The position numbers were made by a program, and so were the translations under genes. Shown piece after piece: positions 23,212 to 34,400 of a stretch of DNA of 61,180 nucleotides (the stretch's first letter is position 1; every line of letters begins with the position of its first letter). The notes under the pieces were generated by a model. The model was not told the origin of the DNA. It worked only from the letters and a program-made list of their open reading frames with translations, and ran no database searches. The DNA comes from an uncultured Persicobacter sp. (GTDB lineage Bacteria; Bacteroidota; Bacteroidia; Cytophagales; Cyclobacteriaceae): positions 1 through 61,180 of the forward strand of contig CANMKE010000030.1 of the NCBI GenBank assembly GCA_947498325.1, in the 5' to 3' direction.

Positions 23212-25059
23212 TTACAGGTTCGTTCCTGCTTCTTTTTTATCGTAGTATTTCTTCAGCACAAAAAACGCCTGTTTTTTAAAGCCTCCATCAGAGATCAATC
23301 CTTTTCGGTTCCACATGTCCTGAATATTTGCCAGCGGACGACGAGGCGAACGGAAGTCTGCTAAAATCCATGGGGTAAATCCTGCAAGATTGGGGATATT
23401 TTCGATCCCCGCCAATGTCTGTTCATAGAAATAAGCCTGATAGTCTTCCGACCAAATCGTTTGATCGTCGGCACGGTAGCCATATTTTGCCCCTGCGCCC
23501 CACTCACTTACAATCACGGGTTTATTGTATTTCACAGCCCATTTCAGGTTCGGGAAATCCTTGATGTCACCACCATACCATCCATGATATTGATTGAAAC
23601 TCATAATGTCTACATATTCGCCAAAAGGATCGCTGATCATTTTGGTGCCATCTTCTTCACCATGTACTTCCATTGCAGCGGAAATCAGGCGGGAATTATC
23701 CAGCTCGCGAGTCGTGGTCACCAGTGCTTTAAGAAATTGATTTCTCTCCTCAGACACGGGCGTTTCATTGGCCATACTCCAGATAATCACCGATGCTCTG
23801 TTTTTATCGCGTTGTACCATTTCCGAAAGTTGCCCTTTGGCGTTGGCGAGTGTCTGCGTATTGGTCCAGTCGATCGTCCAGTAAACAGGAATTTCTTCCC
23901 AAAGCAAAATACCCAGTTCATCTGCCAGCCTTGGCATATGTTCATTATGGGGGTAATGGGCAAGTCTTACGAAATTAGTATTGAGTTCTTTTGCCCATTG
24001 GAACATCATTCTCGCGTCCTCAAGGCTATAATTTCTGCGCCCTTCAATAGGGTTTTCCTCATGCATACAAATCCCTCGCAGGTAAACTTTTTCCCCATTC
24101 AGCAAAATGTCACTTCCGCTTACTTCAATCGTTCTAAAGCCTACCCGGTCATTGACAACATCTTGTCCGGCAGCCCATTGAACGTCATAAAGATAGGGCT
24201 TGTCCACATGCCACTTCGTCAATTTTTTCGCCTTAATCGCAAAAGACGCTTTCCCCTCTGCATCGGTAGTCAGGGTCTTTTTTATTTTCAATTCAGGAAT
24301 ATTCAGTGTTACCAACTCTCCAGCCTTCTGCTCCGAAAGGGCCACTGTTCCTTCAATAACATTGGCTTGTTCCTTACTCAGCTGTACAGTGTAATCGGCA
24401 ACATAAAGCTCCGGAACTTGTAGAATTTTCACCTCACGGGTAATCCCTCCGTGGTTCCACCAGTCGGTATTAATGGTTGGAACAGCATCCTTCTTTCGGG
24501 TATTGTCCACTTTCACCACCACAAAATTGTTTCCCTTTTTGAGGTGCTTGGTAACCTCAAAATTGAAGGGCGTAAAGCCACCGATGTGATGACCTACCTT
24601 GATACCATTGACATAAACATGTGCCTCGTAATTAACCGCCCCGAAATATAAAATACTTTTATGTCCTGCTTTTGGCTCAAACAAAAAATCTTTTTCATAC
24701 CAAACCGTACCTTCATACCAATGCATTTGTTCTTTTTCCACTGACCAGCTTCCGGGCACTTTGATTTTATCGGCATTGGTAAAATCGTACTCCACACGGT
24801 CGGTTTTATGCGCAGGCTTTACGTTGGCAAAATAGGCTCCGGATCCCGGGTTGGCCGGATTGAAATAATTATCAAATGGCTCACGGCGGTAATCATAATA
24901 CCCATTCTCGTAAGGATCGATAATGTAACTCCAATCACCATTCAGCGAAAGGCTTTCTCTATTATAGGTATTTTGAATTAAGGCCTCCTGCGCAAAGGCC
25001 GGCACCGAAAGAATCAGGAAGCATACAATTGCCCCAATTTTTCTCATTAATGTATTCAT
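23212..25059 (-). CDS. GH2 beta-glycosidase, compact form
   Basis: 615 residues from the ATG at 25059 (MNTLMRKIGAIV, Sec signal ending AFAQ near residue 24); the frame opens at 25089 but that start would overlap the GH5 gene. GH2 domain order: sugar-binding jelly roll (about 35-215), immunoglobulin-like domain (about 215-310), TIM barrel with acid/base E432 (IIWSMANETP) and nucleophile E519 (PVIVSEWGAG). The size and SMANE motif are closer to beta-glucuronidase and small beta-galactosidase or beta-mannosidase members than to LacZ; specificity is open. It lies 10 bases after GH5 and is followed by a strong terminator, making it the last enzyme gene of this transcription unit. Confidence 0.9.
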   Translation of the reverse strand: MNTLMRKIGAIVCFLILSVPAFAQEALIQNTYNRESLSLNGDWSYIIDPYENGYYDYRREPFDNYFNPANPGSGAYFANVKPAHKTDRVEYDFTNADKIKVPGSWSVEKEQMHWYEGTVWYEKDFLFEPKAGHKSILYFGAVNYEAHVYVNGIKVGHHIGGFTPFNFEVTKHLKKGNNFVVVKVDNTRKKDAVPTINTDWWNHGGITREVKILQVPELYVADYTVQLSKEQANVIEGTVALSEQKAGELVTLNIPELKIKKTLTTDAEGKASFAIKAKKLTKWHVDKPYLYDVQWAAGQDVVNDRVGFRTIEVSGSDILLNGEKVYLRGICMHEENPIEGRRNYSLEDARMMFQWAKELNTNFVRLAHYPHNEHMPRLADELGILLWEEIPVYWTIDWTNTQTLANAKGQLSEMVQRDKNRASVIIWSMANETPVSEERNQFLKALVTTTRELDNSRLISAAMEVHGEEDGTKMISDPFGEYVDIMSFNQYHGWYGGDIKDFPNLKWAVKYNKPVIVSEWGAGAKYGYRADDQTIWSEDYQAYFYEQTLAGIENIPNLAGFTPWILADFRSPRRPLANIQDMWNRKGLISDGGFKKQAFFVLKKYYDKKEAGTNL

Positions 25060-25069
25060 GGTTGTGTAA

Positions 25070-26305
25070 TTATTGATGGATGGATTCAAGCCCCAGGGCC
25101 TTTACATATCCGGTATTTTCAAAACAATTATTATACAGGCACTGATCGAGGAAATCGCGGAGCGCTTGCTTGACTTTTTCCTGATCGGGTCTGTTTTCTC
25201 TGATTTTTTCAAAGGTGGAACGGTCGGATTCAGAATAATCGATAATCAGCTGATAATCCTCCGGCACTTCAAAATTCATAAAGCCCTTGGTGTTGTCCAT
25301 TTTTTTGTAGGGCCAATAGCACCAATTCACCTGCTGCTGTTCCAGCAACTCCCGAAATTCCTGACACCACTCGTCGGTATTTTCTCCGGTTTCCCCAACA
25401 TATATTGGCACATTGTGCTTATCTCTGAAATCCAGGTAAGTTTGAATTTCTGCCTGAGAGACTTCAAACCAGTATTTATGAAACTCATAGACAAGGAGGT
25501 CATCAAATGGCTCGGTGAAAATATCAAAGTTGCCATTCCATTGCGCCCCCGAAAGGAAAATAAGGTGGTTTTTATCAATCTTACGAATGGCAGCAACGGC
25601 CTTTTTATAAAGGGGCTCCAATGCTGCGTTAAGCATTTCGCGGTCTTCCTCAAAATAATGAGCAATAGGCTCGTTGATCAGGCAGTACCCCAATACCATA
25701 GGCTCATCTTTGTACTTGTCGGCAATTTTCTCCCAAACCTTCAAAAAGGTATGTTGTGCCTTTGGGCTTGTAAACAAATAGGGATAGCCATAACTGTCAT
25801 CAATATTATCACCTGTTTGGCCACCGGGCGCACAGTGCATGTCGAGGATAACAGGTAAATTGTATTTTTTTGCCCAGGCAATCAACTGATCAAAATAATG
25901 AAAGCCGTGATAATCAACCCCGAGATAATCCTCATTGGTGAGCATTTTATAATGAAATGGCAGGCGCAGGTGATTCACGCCCGTGCTTTTCAAATAGGCG
26001 ATATCCTGCTCGGTCACATAGTTATCCATGTGGGTGGCAAAGAAATCGTCGGTAAATTCCGGCCCGGTCATTTGGGCAAATAACTGATATATACCTGCGG
26101 GGGCGTTGACTTTATTGGTTTTGAACATATACCCTTCCGGCACCATCCAGTTCCCCAGATTGGTGCCTTTCAACAAAATAGGATCGCCATTGGAATCAAT
26201 GATTTGTTGACCATCTGCGGAGAAAAAGTGTTGTGCGTTCAGGTGAGTACCCATAAACAGTGCCCACAACAAACAGGAAATACGAAATAAATTGATGCTT
26301 TTCAT
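25070..26305 (-). CDS. GH5-family endo/exo-glucanase
   Basis: 411 residues with a Sec signal ending near LNAQ (about residue 24). Clan GH-A features of family 5: GTNLGNWMVPEGYMF near the start, a conserved HLRLPFHYK strand, VILDMHCAPGGQ, acid/base E212 in LINEP and nucleophile E305 in IYVGETGEN, with a WCYWPYKKMD barrel strand after it. This pattern resembles exo-beta-1,3-glucanase-like GH5 members, which would fit GH16 and GH3 in the same locus, but the subfamily is not established. Spacing to GH2 downstream is 10 bases and to GH3 upstream about 77 bases. Confidence 0.88.
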   Translation of the reverse strand: MKSINLFRISCLLWALFMGTHLNAQHFFSADGQQIIDSNGDPILLKGTNLGNWMVPEGYMFKTNKVNAPAGIYQLFAQMTGPEFTDDFFATHMDNYVTEQDIAYLKSTGVNHLRLPFHYKMLTNEDYLGVDYHGFHYFDQLIAWAKKYNLPVILDMHCAPGGQTGDNIDDSYGYPYLFTSPKAQHTFLKVWEKIADKYKDEPMVLGYCLINEPIAHYFEEDREMLNAALEPLYKKAVAAIRKIDKNHLIFLSGAQWNGNFDIFTEPFDDLLVYEFHKYWFEVSQAEIQTYLDFRDKHNVPIYVGETGENTDEWCQEFRELLEQQQVNWCYWPYKKMDNTKGFMNFEVPEDYQLIIDYSESDRSTFEKIRENRPDQEKVKQALRDFLDQCLYNNCFENTGYVKALGLESIHQ

Positions 26306-26382
26306 GCTAAAAAATTAAATACTCAGGGGTGGGCACTTCAACTTATGCCCCTCCCCAAGCGAAATAAAAATCAGTCCAAAAT

Positions 26383-28752
26383 TTACAATGCGAGGCTTTG
26401 CACCTGATTGTAGGTTTTGGTTTCTGAAAGATAGAAATCCTGCTTCAATTGGTCAACCATTATACTGAAATCCCCTTTCTCACTGATCCATTCATTATTG
26501 AAGCCTACAAAAGCGAGATCACGACCTTGCAGCGTAAAACGAATCGTTCTTTCTTCCTGAGCAGCGAGGTGTATTTTCTCAAATCTTTTAAGCTTTTTCA
26601 CTGATGGGGCAAGCGAAGCATAGTGGTCACTGATATACAGCTGAACGACCTCCTTACCTGCTATTGCACTGTTATTTTTGACTTTAACACTGACCTTAAT
26701 GGTTTCCTCTGCGGTAAAAGTCGTTTTACTGAGCGTTAGATCACGGTACTCAAAATCAGCATAACTTAGCCCATGACCGAAAGGATATTGAACCTCCATC
26801 AGAGATTCATAATCATACATTCCCTCCATCTTCTCCTGATTTTCAGCATATTTGTGGTCGTAAGTCAGCAAACTGTTAGCATATTTCGGGTAAGTATAAG
26901 GTAGTTTTCCACTTGGATTTACCTCACCAAAAAGAATTTCCGCCAAGGCTTGTCCGCCGAAATTCCCCGGTAAATAAGTTTGCAGCACTGCGTCCATTTG
27001 TGTCTCAAATGTACTAATCAAACGAGGTCGCCCTTCATTAAGCACCAACACAATCGGCTTACCCAGCTTCGCCATTTCTTTGGCCAGTAGCTGTTGGTTT
27101 TCAGAAATGTTCAAATCATGAAGATCACCCGGTTTTTCGGTGTAAGTATTTTCTCCGAGACACAAAACAATAACATCAGCAGCTTTTGCCATACGCTTTG
27201 CCTTGTTTAAATCCCGAAGGTGATCCACATCGTAGGTGCCCTCAGCAGGGTATTCCACCGTTGGCTGATAGCTCACATTACCTGTACCGTTAACTGCTTG
27301 AATGGCCGATAAGATCGACTGATATTTCCCGGCAAATTCATCTACCTTTTCTCCTTGCCAGGAGTAGGTCCAACCACCGTTAAGTGTTCTCATGCTGTGG
27401 GCATTAGGACCGGTAACAAATACTTTGGTGCCTTTCTTCAGTGGCAAAACCTGCTCATTATTTTTCAATAAAGTGATGGACTCGCGCGCCGCTTCAAGTG
27501 CAGATTGCTCAAATTTTTCACTTGCAAACTCAGGGTATTCCTCTTGCTTATCCATTGGTTTTTCAAAAAGACCCATGGCATATTTTACCCTTAAAATTCT
27601 GCTCACTGCATCATCAATTCGTTGCATCGGCACCTCGCCTTCTGTCACCAGCTCAATAAGGTTGGTGGTGAAGTTATAATTATAAGGTACCATGGCCATA
27701 TCAATACCCGCATTAATCGCCATTTTTACCGCTTCCTTTTGAGTGGCAGCCACTTTATCGCGAATATGAATGTTTTCAATATCAGCCCAATCAGTCACCA
27801 CCAAACCGTCAAAACCCATTTCCTTTTTAAGCAGCTCGGTCAATAATTGATAATTGGCATGAACGGGAATACCGTTGATGAGTCCAGAGTTAATCATGAC
27901 AGTGTAAGCGCCCTGATCTACCGCCGCCTGAAAAGTTGGTAAATAGATTTCCCGCAGTTCGCGCTCAGGAATAAGCGCAGGAGTACGGTCCTTTCCTGAA
28001 AGTGAGGAATACCCCAAAAAATGCTTTAGACAGGCTGCCACTCTACCGTGTTTGGAAATATCATTATCCTCCCCCTGATATCCTTTAATAACCTCCAGGC
28101 CTAACTGCGTATTCAGGTAAACATCCTCTCCAAAGGTTTCCCACATACGTGCCCATCGAGCATCGCGGCCCATATCCAGCACCGGAGAAAAGTTCCAAGG
28201 AATTCCACTTGCACGCGTTTCATAGGCACAAACTTCGGCCCCTTGTCTAACGATTTCAGGGTTCCATGTCGCTCCAAGCCCAATTTGTTGAGGGAAGAAA
28301 GTAGCGCCAGCGGTATAGGTGGTTCCATGAATTGCATCCACACCGTAAATCAGAGGAATACCAATTTCCTCCATAGAAACACGTTGCAAATGCTCAATCA
28401 CACGGTTCCATTTTTTAGGCGTTCGTGCGCGATTATTTGCAGTATTTAATACCGATCCTACTTTATACTTTTGTATCGCTTCGAGCACCAATTTTTCATC
28501 CAGTGCCAAAGGTTCATCAGACACAAACTCATCTGCCCCTTGTGTAATCACATCGAGGGTTATTTGCGTCATTTGCCCAACTTTTTCAGCCAATGTTAAC
28601 CGCTCAAGCTGTTGCGCAATTTTTTTCTCTATTGATTGATCTGACGGGATGCCTACCCCTGCTTTTTTTATTTGAATATTTTCTGAAGATGGCTGACAAG
28701 AAAACGCAGCAATCCCACAGAGTAAAATCAAAACCTGTTGAAACCTGTTCAT
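26383..28752 (-). CDS. GH3 beta-glucosidase (BglX-like), lipoprotein
   Basis: 789 residues; lipobox IAAFSC with lipid Cys19. The N-terminal barrel shows KHFLGYSS and DGLVVTDWADIEN, with D321 as the expected nucleophile. The second alpha/beta domain starts near residue 430 (ESITLLKNNEQVLPLKKG), and the fibronectin III-like domain contains VQYPFGHGLSYADFEY. There is no PA14 insertion, unlike the other GH3 in this window. It should release glucose from beta-gluco-oligosaccharides in the periplasm or at the outer membrane. About 186 bases separate it from the glycan-binding lipoprotein gene upstream, with a GC-rich hairpin between them. Confidence 0.93.
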   Translation of the reverse strand: MNRFQQVLILLCGIAAFSCQPSSENIQIKKAGVGIPSDQSIEKKIAQQLERLTLAEKVGQMTQITLDVITQGADEFVSDEPLALDEKLVLEAIQKYKVGSVLNTANNRARTPKKWNRVIEHLQRVSMEEIGIPLIYGVDAIHGTTYTAGATFFPQQIGLGATWNPEIVRQGAEVCAYETRASGIPWNFSPVLDMGRDARWARMWETFGEDVYLNTQLGLEVIKGYQGEDNDISKHGRVAACLKHFLGYSSLSGKDRTPALIPERELREIYLPTFQAAVDQGAYTVMINSGLINGIPVHANYQLLTELLKKEMGFDGLVVTDWADIENIHIRDKVAATQKEAVKMAINAGIDMAMVPYNYNFTTNLIELVTEGEVPMQRIDDAVSRILRVKYAMGLFEKPMDKQEEYPEFASEKFEQSALEAARESITLLKNNEQVLPLKKGTKVFVTGPNAHSMRTLNGGWTYSWQGEKVDEFAGKYQSILSAIQAVNGTGNVSYQPTVEYPAEGTYDVDHLRDLNKAKRMAKAADVIVLCLGENTYTEKPGDLHDLNISENQQLLAKEMAKLGKPIVLVLNEGRPRLISTFETQMDAVLQTYLPGNFGGQALAEILFGEVNPSGKLPYTYPKYANSLLTYDHKYAENQEKMEGMYDYESLMEVQYPFGHGLSYADFEYRDLTLSKTTFTAEETIKVSVKVKNNSAIAGKEVVQLYISDHYASLAPSVKKLKRFEKIHLAAQEERTIRFTLQGRDLAFVGFNNEWISEKGDFSIMVDQLKQDFYLSETKTYNQVQSLAL

Positions 28753-28892
28753 ATTTTTTAATGCTTAGTCGTGTGTTACTCAAAAAAAGGGGGCCTAATG
28801 GCAGGCCACCCTGCAGTTTGTGTGAATACCCTCATGGTACTTTAGGGAGGTTATTCTAAAAATATATGGTTATTTCCTTCTGAAAAGAGGGA

Positions 28893-28915
28893 GGGGCTGC
28901 CCAAGGGACGGCCCC
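28893..28915 (-). terminator. GC-rich hairpin between SGBP and GH3 (weak terminator candidate)
   Basis: GGGGC and GCCCC arms enclose an inner CCC/GGG pair. The strong T-run is on the plus-strand side; the minus-strand tail is only T-rich. It may lower downstream expression or stabilise mRNA ends. Confidence 0.3.
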
Positions 28916-28938
28916 CTATTTTTTAATAAAAAATCACA

Positions 28939-29832
28939 TTATTGATCTGTCCCTTCCAATGGCCGGAGGATATGAAACCAACGATTACCATCAGCGGCAA
29001 TCGAAGAAATTTCCATCCGGTCATCTGTCAGGCTATGCACTTTATATTCCTGATTGGCACGAACATAAAATCCAATCCAGGCCTTATCGCCCGCACCATT
29101 TACGATGAGATATTTTCCATCTGGTCGGTCTTCTATGCGCCAGCCACCATCATAACTATCGTAAGGGGCAAACATCTCCGCAGGATCTGTGGACCCCTCA
29201 GGATAAAAATCCTCCGCGCCGGGAAAATCACTTGAAAAACCCGCATTGACATACACCCGACCATCGGTATGGTGATGGTACTCAAAGCCGTAAATATTGA
29301 AGGTGTAAACATCTGAATAGAGCCCGCAACCTGTTCGGTCATCATCCAAAGAAATCCCCCACCAAATAGGGCTGTCAGCGTCCGCAGGGCCCAAACCAAG
29401 ATGCCCAGCCACAGATTGGTCAATGATCCACTGCTTCCCGTCTTCATAGGCAATACCACCGGTCAGGTTGTTATAATCTTCCCGATCAAGAAGGGAGTAG
29501 TCATCCTCGTTTACATCAATTTTAAAGGTTGTTGTGGCCTCTCCGCTTGCGGTAACGATGGTCAGTGCCACCTCATAATCTCCCTTTAGCGGATAGATTC
29601 CCTCAACGGTATTGCCCTGAATATTGACCCCGTTTCCAAGGTTCCAGATACTGATGAAAGCATCTGGGTGCGTACTCTCAAAATGATAGATATTTTCAGA
29701 TTCCGCATTCTTGGTATAAGTGACCTGCTCGGCAGTTGGCGGAGTTCCCAGGTCCTCTTTTGATGGTTGATGAGGCGAACAAGCAATTGCGCCAAACAAT
29801 AATACCAGATAGGAAAAAAATCTTAAATTCAT
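28939..29832 (-). CDS. PUL surface glycan-binding lipoprotein with PKD-like domain
   Basis: 297 residues from the ATG at 29832 (MNLRFFSYLVLLFGAIAC, lipid Cys18); the earlier in-frame ATG at 29871 would overlap susD and break the signal. About residues 35-120 look like a PKD/immunoglobulin-like fold (FISIWNLGNGVNIQG, YPLKGDYEVALTIVTASG). The rest is one aromatic-rich domain with WWGISLDDDRTGCGLYSDVYTF, YHHHTDGRVYVNAGF and WIGFYVRANQEYKV. It has no catalytic motif I recognise. Position directly after susCD and the aromatic content fit a SusE/F-position surface glycan-binding protein. I infer beta-glucan binding from the GH16/GH3/GH5 neighbours. Confidence 0.72.
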   Translation of the reverse strand: MNLRFFSYLVLLFGAIACSPHQPSKEDLGTPPTAEQVTYTKNAESENIYHFESTHPDAFISIWNLGNGVNIQGNTVEGIYPLKGDYEVALTIVTASGEATTTFKIDVNEDDYSLLDREDYNNLTGGIAYEDGKQWIIDQSVAGHLGLGPADADSPIWWGISLDDDRTGCGLYSDVYTFNIYGFEYHHHTDGRVYVNAGFSSDFPGAEDFYPEGSTDPAEMFAPYDSYDGGWRIEDRPDGKYLIVNGAGDKAWIGFYVRANQEYKVHSLTDDRMEISSIAADGNRWFHILRPLEGTDQ

Positions 29833-29857
29833 GATCCGTTCATTTAAGTCAAAAAAA

Positions 29858-31462
29858 TTAATAGCCCGCATTCTGATTGAAATCAGGGTTCAGGTCAATC
29901 TCATATCGAGGAATAGGCAAGAATCCTTTTTTGGACATATCAAAGCTGACCAAATAGTTAGCCTCCAAACCGATGTCTCCCATGGCAGGTTCATCAGGGT
30001 ACACTTCCATCTGATAGTTATGCACCGAAATCTTTTCCTCGGCGTAAGGGAGCCCCTGGCGAAGCAAGTCGAAATAGCGATGCCCTTCCAGTGCCAGCTC
30101 CAGTCTTCTTTCATTAAGAATATCTTCCTGGCTTACCGATGGCAAAGCAGCGATCCCTGCTCTTTGGCGAATAATATTCACATACTCCAGCGCTTTTCCG
30201 GCATTTCCCTGTGCCAGGAATAGTTCCGCAGCCAAAAGGTAAACATCTGCCAGCCTGATATAATGGTAATTTTGTGCCCAGTTCAGCTCTACCGAACCGG
30301 AAATAGGCTCGCGGTCGGCATGGGTAGTGTATTTGAAAGCAAAATAACCTGTATTGGTGAAGCTGGCATCAAAAGCACCACCGCCCTCTGCTTGCATCAG
30401 CTCGGTAGTCGTTACCACTGTTGCCTTGCGGCGAAGGTCATCTGCGGAATAGGCACGTGCAAGGTTTTTCGATGGAATACCAAAGCCCCAGCCCGATTTC
30501 AGCATTTTGTCGCTGTTATAACCACGAGGTCCCGACATATGACATTGCATATTGCCCATTTTGGCATCGTCCCACTCTCCACCACCATTATCTGTAAAGG
30601 GAATTTCGAACAACACTTCTTTGCAGAAATCACCTTCCAGATTAAATAAATCCTCAAAGTTATCCATCAAAGCGGCGCCTGAATTATTGATCACATCCTC
30701 TGCATAAGCCAAGGCTTGCGCACCGGAAATACTTCCGCCATCTGCGGTTGGTAATTCAGATTCATTGTAATAGCCGGTATAAAACAGGAACATCTTTACC
30801 AATTCTGCCTCTGCGGCATATTTACTTAATCGGCCACGCTCCGGACTTCCTTCGGCCATCAGCTCAATACCATCAAGCATATCCTGAGCCGCTTGTGCAT
30901 ACACCAACTTGGGTTCTGCCTGCGTCATTCCTACCCAGTCTTCCCCCGCAATTGGCGAGGTGATTAAGGGTACATTTTCAAAAAACCGAAGCAATTCATA
31001 GTAGTAATGGCCGCGTAGAAAGGTGGCTTCACCGAGGAAATTATTGCGGTCAGCCTCTTCCGATTCGTTGAACTCAATGCCTTCATATTTAGACAACAAC
31101 ATATTGGCACGAGAAATTCCACGATAATTTTTCTTCCACAAACCACGAGGGGTATCTTCCTCTGCACGTGCCTGGAATCGGGAAAGGTTTTGCCAGGTAA
31201 GCATATCACTTCCTGATCCCCCACCGGCATACATATCATCCGAAAGAAGATCGGAAACCATAGCTAAGGGGTGATAGGATTGTGCATAATCGGACCGCAG
31301 TGGTTCGTAAATGGCGATAAGGGCCATATAAGCATCCGCACGATTTTTGTAAAAAGTATCCTCTGTCTGTGCATTGGTAGGGTCAAAGTCGAGCCAATTC
31401 TGACATCCCGTCAGCAGGAGACCGCCCATTATTAAAGCGAAAAATATAGACTTTATTTTCAT
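29858..31462 (-). CDS. SusD/RagB-family outer-membrane lipoprotein (beta-glucan PUL)
   Basis: 534 residues from the ATG at 31462 (MKIKSIFFALIMGGLLLTGC, lipid Cys20); an upstream ATG at 31492 overlaps the susC stop. Typical SusD features: WLDFDPTNAQTEDTFYKN, YRGISRANMLLSKY, FLRGHYYYELLRFFENVPLIT, and a C-terminal IRLADVYLLAAELFLAQGN, VNIIRQRAG, LNERRLELALEGHRYFDLLRQG. The ending PIPRYEIDLNPDFNQNAGY is the usual closing motif and shows the gene is intact. It pairs with the SusC gene 10 bases upstream and is followed by the glycan-binding lipoprotein. Confidence 0.95.
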   Translation of the reverse strand: MKIKSIFFALIMGGLLLTGCQNWLDFDPTNAQTEDTFYKNRADAYMALIAIYEPLRSDYAQSYHPLAMVSDLLSDDMYAGGGSGSDMLTWQNLSRFQARAEEDTPRGLWKKNYRGISRANMLLSKYEGIEFNESEEADRNNFLGEATFLRGHYYYELLRFFENVPLITSPIAGEDWVGMTQAEPKLVYAQAAQDMLDGIELMAEGSPERGRLSKYAAEAELVKMFLFYTGYYNESELPTADGGSISGAQALAYAEDVINNSGAALMDNFEDLFNLEGDFCKEVLFEIPFTDNGGGEWDDAKMGNMQCHMSGPRGYNSDKMLKSGWGFGIPSKNLARAYSADDLRRKATVVTTTELMQAEGGGAFDASFTNTGYFAFKYTTHADREPISGSVELNWAQNYHYIRLADVYLLAAELFLAQGNAGKALEYVNIIRQRAGIAALPSVSQEDILNERRLELALEGHRYFDLLRQGLPYAEEKISVHNYQMEVYPDEPAMGDIGLEANYLVSFDMSKKGFLPIPRYEIDLNPDFNQNAGY

Positions 31463-31472
31463 GTCAGAACAA

Positions 31473-34400
31473 TTAAAAATTAAGGTTAACACCCATCATG
31501 ACAATTCTTGACTGTGGGTATCCCCCACGATCCATTCCATAATTAAAAATATCGAAGCTCGCCAACTCGGGATCATAGCCACTGTAACCCGTGATCGTAA
31601 AGGCATTTTGTACCGAGGCATAAATTCGTGCCCGACTAAGGCCAGCTTTTGAGGAAATAGCCTCCGGTAGCGTATAGCCTACCTGAATATTTTTGACACG
31701 CAGGTAATCCCCTCTTTCCAGGTGAACCATGTCATTCAGTCTGGTATAATTTCGGTTAGGGTCTTGATGGGTCATTCGTGGGTAGGAATTCGTTGAGCCT
31801 TCGCCTGTCCATCTGCCCAAGGCCGCACCACCGTAGTTTTGCATATCGAGGTCACCTCGGCGCATAACATTGGCAATATCAAATCCGGCAGCTCCCTGAA
31901 AGAAAATACTGAAATCAAAATTCTTGTAATTAGCATTGAAGGTCAGACCAAAGTTCCAGTCTGGCACAGGATTCCCAATGTCTGTTCTATCTTCTTCACT
32001 GATGGTCCCATCGCCGTTAATATCGACAAAAATGATATCACCAGGTTTGGCTTCTGGCTGAATCGGCTTCCCTTCCGCATTCACATAATTGTTAATCTGT
32101 TCCTGATTCTGAAATATTCCTGCGGTTTTGTATCCGAAGAAGAAAGGCAAAGCATGCCCTTCGGCCATCCGCATATTTCCTGTGTGAACGTGAGGGGCTC
32201 CACCATCAATGTATCCATTTTGGTTCGCAACCTCGAGCACTCGGTTTTTATTGTAGGATACATTACCCGTAATATCATAGGTGAAATCGCCTGTCTTTTT
32301 ACCATAGGTGATATTTAATTCCACCCCCTGGTTCTGTACCGTTCCCATATTGAACAGCGGACTCTCCATGCCCAAATAATCAGGAATTGGTTTTACGCCC
32401 AATAAATCCCTGGTGGTTTTCGAATAATATTCCGCCGTCATCTGAATACGATCTTCAAGGAAACCGAAATCCAATCCGATATTTGCCTGCTCAGAGGTTT
32501 CCCATTTCAAATCTGGATTAGACATTCTATTGATGGCAATACCATTAATGATGTTATCATTGACCGTATATCCATAAGCACGATTTGCCAATGACAAGTA
32601 CCCAAAATCACCGATATTCTGATTTCCTACTTGTCCCCACGACGCCCTGATTTTAAAGAAGTTAATGGCCTTTATATTCGAGAAAAAGTCCTCATTGGAG
32701 ACCGTCCAACCCCCTGAAACCGAAGGAAAAGTACCAAACTTGTTATTATTTCCAAAGCGCGAAGAACCATCATGTCGTAAGGTCGCCTGCAACATGTACT
32801 TATCCTTATAAGAGTAGTTGGCACGACCGAAGAAAGACGCCAATCGGTTTCTCCAGAACCAGCCATTGGATTTCTGGGTGTCATCATTGGCACCATTTTC
32901 CAGCCAGCCATAGTACCAGCCATTAGGGTTGATATCGTTCCGGGAACCCCAAGTCCCCTTTCCAGTATATTCCTGAATTGTATTTCCGACAATACCGGAG
33001 AAATCGTGCCCATTTACACTCTTATTATAGCTAATGACATTCTCCCACTGAAAGCCGACATTATCATTCATCTCCTGCCAGGCAGAACTGTTTCTGCTCA
33101 TATTATCCACATTCAAATACTGCATTGGCTGATATCCCCGACCAAAAGAGTTGTAAAGGTCAAGTCCCATATCAGTTTTGAACTTCAGTCCAGGTAATAA
33201 ATCCACCGTCAGGTAGGCGTTACCAATAATATTTCGATCATTATGGGCATTGTAGGTATTTTCAAGCATTGCCATCGGGTTACCAATCTCCCGAAGGTTC
33301 TGATTGGAAATCCCATAGTATTGACCGTTGCTATTTTTTACCGGATTATAAGGCAAACCATCATAAATGGCGCTGGTTTCAGGATTGGTAATCAAGGACG
33401 CCGTGATAGGGTCATGCAAAAAAGTCGCATTGAGAATTCCCCCAAAATCGCTCTGTTCAGAAATTCCCGATGAGGATTTTGCGGCAATGGTTAAATTCTG
33501 CCCAAAAGTAACCCTACTGCTTAATTTGTGTTCGGAATTCAATCGGAAGGTAATCCTGTCGAAATTCGACTTATCAGCATTACCCACAATTCCCTGCTGA
33601 CCAAAATACCCAAGAGAAATGGCAAAAGTGGACACTTCATTTCCGCCACTCAAACTTACTGCATGGTTTGAAATTGGTGCGGCATTACGGAAAACTTCAT
33701 CCTGCCAGTTGGTGTCCGCATAATCTCCAAAACTTGAAGGATGGAAAATAGGCGAAGTGGCACCATCATTATAGCCCGCCTCATTGTGCATGGTCATATA
33801 CTCACGTGCATTTAAGGTCGATACCTTTTTCCATGGGCTCTGAACGCCAATATAGCCATCGTAAGAAACCTGAAGCTTCCCTGAAGATCCCTTTTTGGTG
33901 GTCACCAAAACAACACCATTTGCCGCCCGCGAACCGTAAATTGCAGCGGAGGCCGCATCTTTCAACACCTCCATAGAGGCGATATCATTGGGGTTGAGAA
34001 AATCAAGACTCCCCACCTGCATTCCATCAACAATATATAGGGGCTGAGAATCGCCATTACTACCGATTCCACGGATCTTTACAGATATCGCTCCGCCCGG
34101 AGCCCCTGAGTTGGTGGTTACATTCACACCAGCGGTGCGTCCCTGAAGGGCTTGATCAACTGTCGCTACGGGAGTCTGTGCTATTTCCTCGGACTTGATC
34201 GAAGCAATTGCGCCAGTAACGACACTTTTCTTCTGAACACCATAACCCACGACCACCAGTTCCTCCAAGGTTTCAACATCTTCCTGAAGTACAACATCAA
34301 AGGTACGCTGATTCCTGACCTGAAATTCTTGACTCTTATAGCCCACGAATGAAATTAGAATAGTACTTTCATCGCTTTGAACTTGCATACTGAACTCACC

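Noticed and set aside
23461-24423. Plus-strand frame of 320 codons opposite the compact GH2 gene
   Set aside because: It is the antisense shadow of a gene with intact catalytic motifs; its translation has no domain-like pattern.
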